Positions 57,313 to 64,000 of a DNA stretch of 64,000 nt are shown here, piece by piece. Position numbers and translations under genes: made by a program. The DNA is from Nocardia brasiliensis (GTDB lineage Bacteria > Actinomycetota > Actinomycetes > Mycobacteriales > Mycobacteriaceae), in the NCBI RefSeq assembly GCF_011801125.1, contig NZ_CP046171.1:6820001-6884000 (forward strand). Direction: 5' to 3'. Within the stretch, counting starts at the first letter, position 1. Each line of letters opens with the position of its first letter. The notes beneath the pieces were generated by a model, which saw only the letters and a program-made list of their open reading frames with translations, was not told where the DNA came from and did no database searches.

Positions 57313-57963
57313 ATGACTGTCCTGACCAGCGCTGTTCCCGATCGACTACCGCGCGGCCCGCACCGGCTCAGCCGCGACGAGGTGACCACCTCGCAACGGG
57401 ACCGGCTGTGCATCGCCGCACTGGAGGCGATCGCGGAGCAGGGCTACGGGCCGACGACGATCGCCGATATCGTGCGCCGCGCCAAGGTGGCCCGGCGCAC
57501 GTTCTACGGACTGTTCGACAGCAAGGAGGAATGCTTCACCGCCGCATTCGATTTCGTGGTCGAGGTGGTGGAGCGCGAACTCGATCGGGTGGTCGCCGAG
57601 TCCGGCGCCCGCGGCTTCCGCGACCTGGTGCGCAGCACGCTGGCGGCCTACCTGGACTTCCTGGCGGCCGAGCCCGCGGCGGCTCGCGCGCTCCATGTCG
57701 AAACCCTCGCCGCGGGCCCGGGACTCACCGCACACCGGGCCCGCGTGCAACGGATGTTCGCCTACCGCATGCTCGCCGCGGCCCGGATCGGTGTGCGCGA
57801 CGGCGAACTCGCGAAGGCACCCGACCCGCAGTTGGTCGATGTGCTGACCGGCGGCATCGACGACCGGGTGCGCGCCACCCTCATCGAGTCCGGCCCGCAC
57901 GCACTGCCCGCACTGGCACCGGTCCTGAACCGAGCGGCCTCGGCACTGCTCGGCTCCGGCTGA
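57313..57963 (+). CDS. TetR-family regulator next to a secreted hydrolase gene
   Basis: A 216-residue TetR protein. The DNA-binding domain is TTIADIVRRAKVARRTFYGLFDSKEECFTAAF (about residues 48-80) and the C-terminus ends HALPALAPVLNRAASALLG. It resembles the TetR at 41572-42276. ATG at 57313 was chosen because the upstream part of the frame is not protein-like. It is convergent with the CocE/NonD hydrolase gene, so the target could be elsewhere. Confidence 0.82.
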   Translation: MTVLTSAVPDRLPRGPHRLSRDEVTTSQRDRLCIAALEAIAEQGYGPTTIADIVRRAKVARRTFYGLFDSKEECFTAAFDFVVEVVERELDRVVAESGARGFRDLVRSTLAAYLDFLAAEPAAARALHVETLAAGPGLTAHRARVQRMFAYRMLAAARIGVRDGELAKAPDPQLVDVLTGGIDDRVRATLIESGPHALPALAPVLNRAASALLGSG

Positions 57964-57969
57964 GCCCGC

Positions 57970-60009
57970 TCACCAGCCGGTGTCACCCGCGACCGGAATG
58001 TTCACCCAGCTGGGCTGATTCGGGTCCAGCTCCAGATGCTGCGGCTTCAATTCGCTCTCGTTCAGCAAGGGGCGCAACGGAATACTGCTCGGGAAGTTGC
58101 CCGCGAACACGTCGACGCGCAGTCGATGGCCCGGCTGCAGCACACCGTCGGTGGCGAAGACACCGAGGTCGACCACGGTAGGCCGGCCGGGCACGAGCGG
58201 TTCGCGGCTGTCCAGGGTGAGGATCGGATACGGGTCGGTGTAGTCGCCGTTGGGCGCGCGCGTCGATTTGTCCTCGTCCACCGCGCGCAACGAGGCGGTG
58301 CGCTGGCCGGTGCTCCACACCGTCGAACGGCCGTCGGGCGCAACGTCGTTCACGGTCACCGTCCAGTAGCCGTCGGTGGCGTCGAGCACCGTGTTGAGGT
58401 GCACGGCGATCGGGCCGGAGATCTGCGTCGCCGCACGCACCGGCGCCGTCGTGAACGTGAGCGCGTTCGTCTCGCTGATCCTGGCGTCCTTCGTGCAGAC
58501 GTCGAAGGCCGCGATGATGCCCGCCGTGCCGTGCGCCGCGTCGCGGGAGCACAGGGTGGACAGGCCAGGCGCGATGGTCACGCGCGCGGGTCCGCCGGGC
58601 GCGGCGGTGAGACTGCCGTCGTGGCCGCTGCCCGGCGCGGTGCCCGAGGGTGTCGCGTCCAGATACATACGGCGGTAGTCCATTCCGGGGCGCGGGAACG
58701 CCGGGGCCGTGGTCCAGCCGCCACCCTGTTGCCACAGGTGGACCTGCTCGTAACCGTCGATGCCGTTGTCGATCCCCTTGAGCCACTTGTCGAACCAGGC
58801 GCGCTGCAGCACGTCCAGCGCGGGCGGCGCGCCGGGAAGGCCGAGGCCTGCACCGGTGGTCACGTGATAGGTGTCCCCCATGACCAGCTTTTTCTGCTCG
58901 TCCGGCACGTTCACCGCGTTGAAGATGCGCGGCGAGGAGTAGGTGAAGATGTCGTGCCAGCCACCGTAGACGAAGGTCGGCACGGTGACCCGTTCCGGGT
59001 GCCCGACCCACGCGGTGCGCAGCGAACTGGTGTCGTCGAGGATCGCCTGCATCTCCGGCTTGATCTGATCGATGCTCGGCGTCCCCAGCGCCTCGATGAT
59101 GATGTTGAAGAAGGTGAACGGGTCGCGCACGCGATCGGCCAGCCAGGTCCAGTCGAACTTGCCCCCGATGATGGACACCAGGTCGGGAATCAGCTTGGTG
59201 CCATCCACCGCGAGTAGCCATTCGGGGATGAACCCGATGCCGAGCGCGCCGCCCGGCGCCGCGACATCGCGGATCAGGTCGCTGCCAGGCACGATCGGGA
59301 AGATCGCCCGCAGGGCCGCGGGTTGCCGTTCGGCCGTGTGCAATTGGTTGATCGCGGAATACGAGATACCGCTCATGCCGACCTTGCCGTTGGACCACGG
59401 CTGCGCGGCCGCCCAGTCCACCACCTCGACGCCGTCCTGCTGCTCCCGCTCGCCGAAGACCTGCCACATGCCCTGGGAGAAGCCGGTGCCGCGCACGTCG
59501 ACGACCACCTGGGCGTAGCCGCTCTGCACGAGCTTGCGATCGACGGCGAAGGTTCGCGCCGCGCCACCGGGCAGCGCCCGCATGAGATCGCTGATGCCGC
59601 TCATGCCGTAGGCCGAGAGGTCGAATCCCTGCAGAATGCGCAGCAGCGGTTCACCGAGCCCGGGCACCGCGAGGGCCGAATCCGCGATATTCGCAAGAAG
59701 TTTCGTATAGGGCGTGAGATTGACAATGGTCGGCATCGGTTCGGCGACCGGCTGCCCGGAGGCATCGGCGGGCCGGTACACATTGCCTTTCAACACCGTG
59801 CCGTCGCTCATGGTGATCGGCACGTCCCAGTCGATATAGACGTTCGGATATTGCTGCGGGCCTTGATGAGTCGCGGTGAATTGCGCGTCGAGCGAATCGT
59901 TGCCCGCGGCCGCCTGCCCGGAAGTGAGCGATACGGTCACGCCGGCGAGCACCGTGCCAGCGGTGACGATGGCGGCCAGCAACCTCATCGGACGTCGGCG
60001 TCTGATCAT
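57970..60009 (-). CDS. Secreted CocE/NonD-type hydrolase (S15-like)
   Basis: A 679-residue secreted hydrolase. An N-terminal signal sequence MIRRRRPMRLLAAIVTAGTVL...GQAAAG covers residues 1-35. The alpha/beta-hydrolase domain has VDVRGTGFSQG and the nucleophile elbow GMSGISYSAI (G-x-S-x-G with Ser, about residue 215). HDIFTYSSPR and GDTYHVTTG carry the remaining triad candidates. The C-terminal jelly-roll XDP-like domain runs from about residue 470 to the end. Family members hydrolyse peptides, cocaine-like esters or xenobiotic esters; substrate unknown. Confidence 0.87.
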   Translation of the reverse strand: MIRRRRPMRLLAAIVTAGTVLAGVTVSLTSGQAAAGNDSLDAQFTATHQGPQQYPNVYIDWDVPITMSDGTVLKGNVYRPADASGQPVAEPMPTIVNLTPYTKLLANIADSALAVPGLGEPLLRILQGFDLSAYGMSGISDLMRALPGGAARTFAVDRKLVQSGYAQVVVDVRGTGFSQGMWQVFGEREQQDGVEVVDWAAAQPWSNGKVGMSGISYSAINQLHTAERQPAALRAIFPIVPGSDLIRDVAAPGGALGIGFIPEWLLAVDGTKLIPDLVSIIGGKFDWTWLADRVRDPFTFFNIIIEALGTPSIDQIKPEMQAILDDTSSLRTAWVGHPERVTVPTFVYGGWHDIFTYSSPRIFNAVNVPDEQKKLVMGDTYHVTTGAGLGLPGAPPALDVLQRAWFDKWLKGIDNGIDGYEQVHLWQQGGGWTTAPAFPRPGMDYRRMYLDATPSGTAPGSGHDGSLTAAPGGPARVTIAPGLSTLCSRDAAHGTAGIIAAFDVCTKDARISETNALTFTTAPVRAATQISGPIAVHLNTVLDATDGYWTVTVNDVAPDGRSTVWSTGQRTASLRAVDEDKSTRAPNGDYTDPYPILTLDSREPLVPGRPTVVDLGVFATDGVLQPGHRLRVDVFAGNFPSSIPLRPLLNESELKPQHLELDPNQPSWVNIPVAGDTGW

Positions 60010-60023
60010 CCTTCGCGAACCCT

Positions 60024-60060
60024 CCCACAGTGGGGAACTACCTCGTTCCCCTCAACGAGG
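60024..60060. promoter_or_regulatory. Palindromes upstream of the CocE/NonD hydrolase
   Basis: CCCAC-A-GTGGG (60024-60034) and CCTCGTT-N6-AACGAGG (60041-60060) lie 15-51 bases before the start at 60009. They could be operator or leader hairpin elements. The rest of the gap (60061-60195) shows nothing. Confidence 0.35.
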
Positions 60061-60195
60061 GGTTACAGTAACCTCCGTCACTGCGGCACACAATGGTGAC
60101 CGGTAACACTTCTCGGCATGTGGACACCGAATCCTACGTTCAACCTGTCGGCGCCAATCCCGTACCCCGCGTCGGCTATTTCCGCATGCCGCCGC

Positions 60196-61365
60196 TCAGG
60201 GCGCCGGGAAATGGTCGGCGAGGAATGCGCCGAAGGTGTGCCTGGAAATCTGCGCGCCCCAGTCGCCCCAGGTGAAATCGAAGATGTGTTCGCCATAAGG
60301 CACTGCGATCAAACGATTCTCGACGCCGACCCGGCGCAACCGTTCGGCCAATTCGGCCGAACCCCGATACGGCGCAACATGATCCCTGGTGCCGTGCATG
60401 ATCAGCGTCGGCGGCACGTTCGGCCGGACGTAGGTGGCGGGCGAGGCCGCCTTGTATCGCTGCGGGAACTGCTCGGGGCTGCCACCGAGGTAGTCCTCGA
60501 GGAAGGTGTGCATCCGCACGGGCAGCCCGCTGTCGCGCCACGCTTCCGCCAAATCGGGTATCGGATGGAAGACCGCGACCGCGGCGACCGACGTATCGGT
60601 CACCGCGCAACTCGGCGGCACCCGGTCGTCGGCGTAGGCGGCCATCAGCGCCAGGTTGCCGCCCGCCGAGCCGCCCGCGACCATGACGCGTCGCGGGTCG
60701 ATCCCGTACGCCCGAGCCTGCTGCTTGACCCAGCCGACAGCGCACTTCACGTCCGCGGGCGCCTGGTTCCAGGTGGGCGGCGGCGCGAGCCGGTAGTCGA
60801 TGGCGAAGACCGCATAGCCCTTGTCGTTCAGCCACTCGTGCCACTTGGGCGCCTCGCCGCGATCACCGTGCGCCCAGCCCCCGCCGTGCACCCAGACCAC
60901 GGCGGGTCGCGGCCGCGACGGCGTCCCCGCGGGCAGCTTCACATCGAGCTTCAGTTCCTGGCCGTCGATGGTGTGGAAGACGGTGCTCAGCTCATCGACG
61001 GGCGCGCCGACATTCGACCCGCCGGTGAAGTACTCGCCGAACGACAGCCTCGCGTCGTGGCGCACGGCGGTGCCCCACGAGGCAGCCAGCGGGAATCCCG
61101 CGACGACCACGCCGAGCAGGCAGACCAGACCGGTCACCGCCGACGCCTGACGCACCCCGGTGCGCCCCTTCGGCGCGAAGGCGGCCAGCGACAGCACGAA
61201 CCCGGCGACGCCCAGCGGAATCAGGTACAGCCCGTAATCGCTCACCACGTGCGTCAGTGCCACGAAGGGCGCGGGAATCCGCACGGCGAGGATCACGTAC
61301 GCGAACAGCATCAGCACCGCGGCCACCACTGCGGCCAGCGCCGTCATGATCCACCGAATGACCAT
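60196..61365 (-). CDS. Membrane-anchored alpha/beta-hydrolase (esterase/lipase type)
   Basis: A 389-residue protein with an N-terminal membrane region of two or more helices (ALAAVVAAVLMLFAYVILAV, GLYLIPLGVAGFVLSLAAF, ASAVTGLVCLLGVVVAGF; up to about residue 100). An acetylesterase/HSL-like domain follows. HGGGWAHGD is the oxyanion loop, GGSAGGNLAL has the nucleophile (G-x-S-x-G), HGTRDHVAPY supplies the Asp and YGEHIFDF the His. The active site is likely outside the membrane. It may act on lipid or antibiotic esters. ATG at 61365 or 61347. Confidence 0.83.
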   Translation of the reverse strand: MVIRWIMTALAAVVAAVLMLFAYVILAVRIPAPFVALTHVVSDYGLYLIPLGVAGFVLSLAAFAPKGRTGVRQASAVTGLVCLLGVVVAGFPLAASWGTAVRHDARLSFGEYFTGGSNVGAPVDELSTVFHTIDGQELKLDVKLPAGTPSRPRPAVVWVHGGGWAHGDRGEAPKWHEWLNDKGYAVFAIDYRLAPPPTWNQAPADVKCAVGWVKQQARAYGIDPRRVMVAGGSAGGNLALMAAYADDRVPPSCAVTDTSVAAVAVFHPIPDLAEAWRDSGLPVRMHTFLEDYLGGSPEQFPQRYKAASPATYVRPNVPPTLIMHGTRDHVAPYRGSAELAERLRRVGVENRLIAVPYGEHIFDFTWGDWGAQISRHTFGAFLADHFPAP

Positions 61366-61578
61366 CCGATCATTAACCCACGACCGCCCGCACCAGCGGC
61401 GATGGCACGCCGACCATCGGATTACGGCAACCCCGGCTTACCGCGAAGAGCGGCCGAGCAAGCGCCGACCGCCCTGGCGAACGGCGCATCCACACCCGCG
61501 TCGGCGAGCCCGCGATTCCGTTGCCAAAATGCAGCCTTCCCCGTGTGGCGACGCGCCCGAGGTGCCGCAAGGATGTTG

Positions 61579-61589
61579 GTGTTCAACAC
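61579..61589. promoter_or_regulatory. GTGTT-C-AACAC palindrome upstream of NTF2-fold gene
   Basis: An 11-bp perfect palindrome 28 bases before the gene start at 61617. Its position overlaps the expected promoter or leader. Weak evidence on its own. Confidence 0.3.
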
Positions 61590-61616
61590 GTTTCGCCCCA
61601 CGAGGAGCTTTTTTCA

Positions 61617-62021
61617 GTGTCCCAGAGCAATCTCGAATTAGTCACCCAGGTGTACCACGCGTTCGGAGCGCGCGACTTTTCGGTCATCGAGCGACTTTTC
61701 GATCCGGATATCGAGATCAAGGAGGCCGCGCAACTGCCGTGGGGCGGCACGCATGTCGGTCACAACGGTGCCAATACCTATTTCGGGACGATGCTGGCGC
61801 ACATCGACGCGAATGTCGTGCCGCAGAGCATCTTCGCCGCAGGTGACGACGTGGTCATGACAGGGCGCGGCATCGGGAAGACCACCGGGGGCGAGGTCGC
61901 GTTCGACGTGCCGAACATCCACGTGTGGCATCTGCGCGACGGTCGCGTCGTCGGCTTCGACAACTACGTCGACACCCCGGCCATGCTGGCCGCGCTCAAC
62001 GGGGCGCCACACACCAACTAG
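61617..62021 (+). CDS. SnoaL-like / NTF2-fold protein
   Basis: A 134-residue protein with an NTF2-like fold, SNLELVTQVYHAFGARDFSVIERLFDPDIEIKEA, then VFDVPNIHVWHLRDGRVVGFDNYVDTPAMLAAL. This is the ketosteroid-isomerase/SnoaL shape common in polyketide cyclases and epoxide hydrolases but also in proteins of unknown role. GTG at 61617 has GAGGAG about nine bases upstream. It is convergent with the P450 gene. A hairpin separates the two. Confidence 0.8.
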   Translation: MSQSNLELVTQVYHAFGARDFSVIERLFDPDIEIKEAAQLPWGGTHVGHNGANTYFGTMLAHIDANVVPQSIFAAGDDVVMTGRGIGKTTGGEVAFDVPNIHVWHLRDGRVVGFDNYVDTPAMLAALNGAPHTN

Positions 62022-62100
62022 ATCGTGATCGACTCCGCCCGGGCCGTACCACCCGACGCGGCACCCGTGGCACGCTCCCGCCGATCCGGGGGCACCCACC

Positions 62101-62130
62101 GGCCGACGGTTCCTCGAGAAACCGTCGGCC
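62101..62130. terminator. Hairpin between the NTF2-fold and P450 genes
   Basis: GGCCGACGGTT (62101-62111) pairs perfectly with AACCGTCGGCC (62120-62130) around an eight-base loop, in the convergent gap of 148 bases. There is no T-run on either strand. It may terminate both transcripts. Confidence 0.6.
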
Positions 62131-62169
62131 GGTTCGCGTTTCACCGCAGGGAGCGGCGCTGGACAGGAC

Positions 62170-63426
62170 TTAGGGCACAGGTAGCGGCGGCGCGGCCGGA
62201 AAGGTGACCGGCAGGGCCGTCACCGCCCGATGGAACGGACCGGGCCGCCAGACCAGATCGCCAGGACGCACCGCGAGACCGATCTCGGGCAAGGCGTCCA
62301 AGAGCTGGTCGATGGCATCCTGCGCGATCAGATAGGCCAGCGAACTGGCCGGGCACACGTGCGGTCCGGCGCCCCAGGCCAGATGGGATCGGTTGCCCGC
62401 GTATTGGTTCCCGGCGATCGCCGGATCGGTGTTGCACGCGGTCATGCTGATCACCACCGGCTGATGGGCGGGCAACCAGACGTCGTCGATCAGGATCGGC
62501 TGGCGCGGAAAGCTGATGCAGAAATTCGCCATCGGGGGATCGTTGAACAGCACCTCGTCCAACGCGTCCCGGGTGGACAGGCTGCCGCCGAGCACGCTGC
62601 CGCCGAAGCGCTCGTCGGTGAGAATCAGCAGCAGGGTGTTGACGATCAGATTCTGTTGCGGCTCGATGCCCGCGCCGTACAGCGTCGCCAGCTGGTGCAC
62701 CATCTCGGTATCGGTCAGCTCGGCCGGATGGCGCAGCATTCGGGTGGTCACGTCGTCGCCGGGCGCCGTGCGTTTACGCTGCGCCAATTCCTGCAGCGCG
62801 GCGACGAGCATCTTGTTCCCCCGGTCGGCGTCGACCCCCTCGAAGATCGCCGCCATACCGGTCGCGGCCTGCTGCGCGATTTCGGCGGGACAGCCGAGCA
62901 GCGCGTTCAATACCGCGAACGCGAGCGGAAAAGCGTACTGGCGCACCAAGTCCGCCGACCCGTCCATGCAGAACTCGTTGATCAGCGGTATCGCGATCTC
63001 GGCCACCGTGTCGTGCAGGCCGTACTGATCAACCTTGTCCAGGCCCGCGAGATTCACCTGCCGATACCGCGCGTGTTCGGCGCCGGCGCTGCGCAGCGCG
63101 TTCGGCCGCCACTGCATCATCGGCAATACCGGGCAATCGGAGGCGACATTCTGCTGCCAGGCTCGCGGGTCGGCCGGAAAATGGTCCGGGTCGTTGAAGA
63201 TCCGCACCGCGGTGTAATACCCGATCACCAAGGTGGCGGGTACCCCGGCGGCCAGCTCGACCGGCACCAGTGACCCGTACCGCTCGCGCATCCGCCGATA
63301 GGCGTCGTGCGGGTCGGCGGCGAACTCCGGTGAATACAACGACACCCGTGGGCCGTCGTGATCAATGGGGGAACCGTGCGGTGCGGGACCGGACCGGCTC
63401 TCTGCCGCGGGCGGGGGCAACGTCAT
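62170..63426 (-). CDS. Cytochrome P450 lacking the ExxR arginine (CYP157-like)
   Basis: A 418-residue P450. The haem ligand region AWGAGPHVCPASSLAYLIA is near residue 355 with its Cys intact. The K-helix, normally ExxR, reads DEVLFNDPPMANF near residue 291, with Phe in place of Arg. The I-helix has LYGAGIEPQQN. Loss of ExxR with the PPMANFCISFPRQP block is a hallmark of CYP157-type P450s found in actinobacterial conservons (roadblock/GTPase operons). No conservon genes lie beside it here. ATG at 63426 has GGAG eight bases upstream. Confidence 0.85.
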   Translation of the reverse strand: MTLPPPAAESRSGPAPHGSPIDHDGPRVSLYSPEFAADPHDAYRRMRERYGSLVPVELAAGVPATLVIGYYTAVRIFNDPDHFPADPRAWQQNVASDCPVLPMMQWRPNALRSAGAEHARYRQVNLAGLDKVDQYGLHDTVAEIAIPLINEFCMDGSADLVRQYAFPLAFAVLNALLGCPAEIAQQAATGMAAIFEGVDADRGNKMLVAALQELAQRKRTAPGDDVTTRMLRHPAELTDTEMVHQLATLYGAGIEPQQNLIVNTLLLILTDERFGGSVLGGSLSTRDALDEVLFNDPPMANFCISFPRQPILIDDVWLPAHQPVVISMTACNTDPAIAGNQYAGNRSHLAWGAGPHVCPASSLAYLIAQDAIDQLLDALPEIGLAVRPGDLVWRPGPFHRAVTALPVTFPAAPPLPVP

Positions 63427-63737
63427 TGCGCAGACTCCAGGCGTTCGTTCTACCAGCCTCGTGAGAGTAGGCAGCAAACTGTTCGGCTGTGTCGGAAACC
63501 GCCGACAAACGGCCGTGGGAAGCGTGAATCCGTTCCGGGCAGAAAGACATTGACGCACCGGCCGCCGGAGACATTTTCCGCCGCCACTCCGGCCGACATG
63601 TTTGCCACCGCCGCACCGCGATGGTTCTATTGGGCCGCGCCGAATGGTTGTGGCCCGACATCTGATGACGGACTTGGCATCGAGGCAGCCGATCTGCTGA
63701 GCAGACCTGTTGTGTCGGCGAAAGGAACCGTGCCTCG
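63427..63737. other. Divergent region between P450 and lipase genes
   Basis: About 310 bases without a clear gene. A perfect palindrome, TCTGCT-G-AGCAGA, lies at 63693-63705, 32 bases before the lipase start. No other regulatory signal is evident. It should hold both promoters. Confidence 0.45.
63693..63705. promoter_or_regulatory. TCTGCT-G-AGCAGA palindrome before the lipase gene
   Basis: A perfect 6+1+6 inverted repeat where the lipase promoter is expected. It could be bound by a repressor or activator; nothing nearby identifies the binder. Confidence 0.4.
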
Positions 63738-64000
63738 ATGGCTACCCTTCGGTGTCGCTGGGGTGTTGCCGAACTCGCTGCGTGCCTCGCGGTGCTGCTC
63801 GCCGCCGCGCCGGCGGCCGCCGAAACCGACGCGGACTGGACCGTACCGCCCACCGGTGCGAACGACTGGTCCTGCGCGCCAGCGACGGCCTATCCGCAGC
63901 CCGTCCTGCTCGTGCACGGGACCTGGGACAACCAGAGCGCCTGGGACACCCTCGCCCCGCAGCTGAAAGCGCATGGCGTGTGCGTATTCTCGCTCAATTA
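63738..64000 (+). CDS. Secreted triacylglycerol lipase-like hydrolase, 5' part
   Basis: The reading frame is cut by the end of the window after 87 residues. It begins with a signal peptide, CRWGVAELAACLAVLLAAAPAAAE, then DADWTVPPTGANDWSCAP and PQPVLLVHGTWDNQSAWDTLAPQL. The LVHGTWDN strand-loop (H-G oxyanion hole) and the following helix are typical of actinobacterial secreted lipases and esterases. The catalytic Ser is downstream of the window. ATG at 63738 follows AAAGGAA. It diverges from the P450. Confidence 0.75.
   Translation, partial: MATLRCRWGVAELAACLAVLLAAAPAAAETDADWTVPPTGANDWSCAPATAYPQPVLLVHGTWDNQSAWDTLAPQLKAHGVCVFSLN

Noticed and set aside
60078..61641. Long plus-strand frames opposite the membrane-anchored hydrolase
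   Set aside because: The minus-strand hydrolase has a full catalytic triad; the opposing frame is Arg/His/Gly-rich shadow.

Overview
The window is high-GC actinobacterial chromosome, most likely from Nocardia or a close relative in the Mycobacteriales. Four things point there. From about 3.0 to 47.8 kb the gene order follows the Mycobacterium tuberculosis block Rv1001-Rv1021, with extra genes inserted. There is a full ergothioneine cluster. Resuscitation and envelope genes are present: a resuscitation-promoting factor B (RpfB), a protein O-mannosyltransferase, and a PimC-like mannosyltransferase. TetR regulators are abundant. Apart from an edited MarR remnant at 57 kb I see no insertion sequence, phage, CRISPR array or other mobile element.

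Layout. 0-3 kb: end of a Stealth-family sugar-phosphotransferase, an Rv0805-like metallophosphoesterase and a glycerol-dehydrogenase-like enzyme. 3-12 kb: mazG and mfd behind a TetR, a second TetR (Rv1019-like), tRNA-Gln(UUG), then glmU-prs ending in a strong terminator. 12-14 kb: small and membrane proteins. 14-20 kb: egtA, egtB, egtC and egtD, with a divergent EgtE-like PLP enzyme. 20-24 kb: a TetR/acyltransferase pair sharing three operators, a fatty-acyl-AMP ligase (Rv1013-like), pth and rplY. 25-31 kb: prfC, an NTF2-fold protein and a DUF4393/DUF445/DUF4393 trio. 31-39 kb: ABC-F ATPase, LLM oxidoreductase, ispE, orphan copper chaperone, ksgA, secreted lipase-like hydrolase, rpfB. 39-48 kb: tatD, metG, a TetR, a PEP-mutase-like enzyme, rsmI, pmt, GntR, arcA. 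48-56 kb: soxR with its own sox box, a short-chain dehydrogenase, a pimC-like gene, a c-di-GMP enzyme coupled to a DUF5593 protein, and two tandem GyrI-like effector-binding proteins. 55-64 kb: uracil-DNA glycosylase, HAD phosphatase, MarR remnant, TetR, two hydrolases, an NTF2-fold protein, an unusual cytochrome P450 and the start of a secreted lipase.

How the genes work together. The core is housekeeping: cell-wall precursor supply (GlmU, IspE, PMT), translation quality control (Pth, L25, RF3, MetG, KsgA, RsmI, tRNA-Gln), nucleotide hygiene (MazG, Mfd, type 5 uracil-DNA glycosylase) and redox defence (ergothioneine, SoxR). The accessory parts carry most of the regulatory novelty. These are palindrome arrays before the PlsC-like and LLM genes, the DUF4393/DUF445 trio, the GyrI-like pair, the c-di-GMP/DUF5593 pair, and a lone P450 that lacks the K-helix ExxR arginine, as conservon CYP157 proteins do.

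Family assignments come from reading motifs and remembered mycobacterial homologues; no database search was run. Start sites were chosen from visible ribosome-binding sites, overlaps and alignment to known homologues, and weaker choices are flagged.
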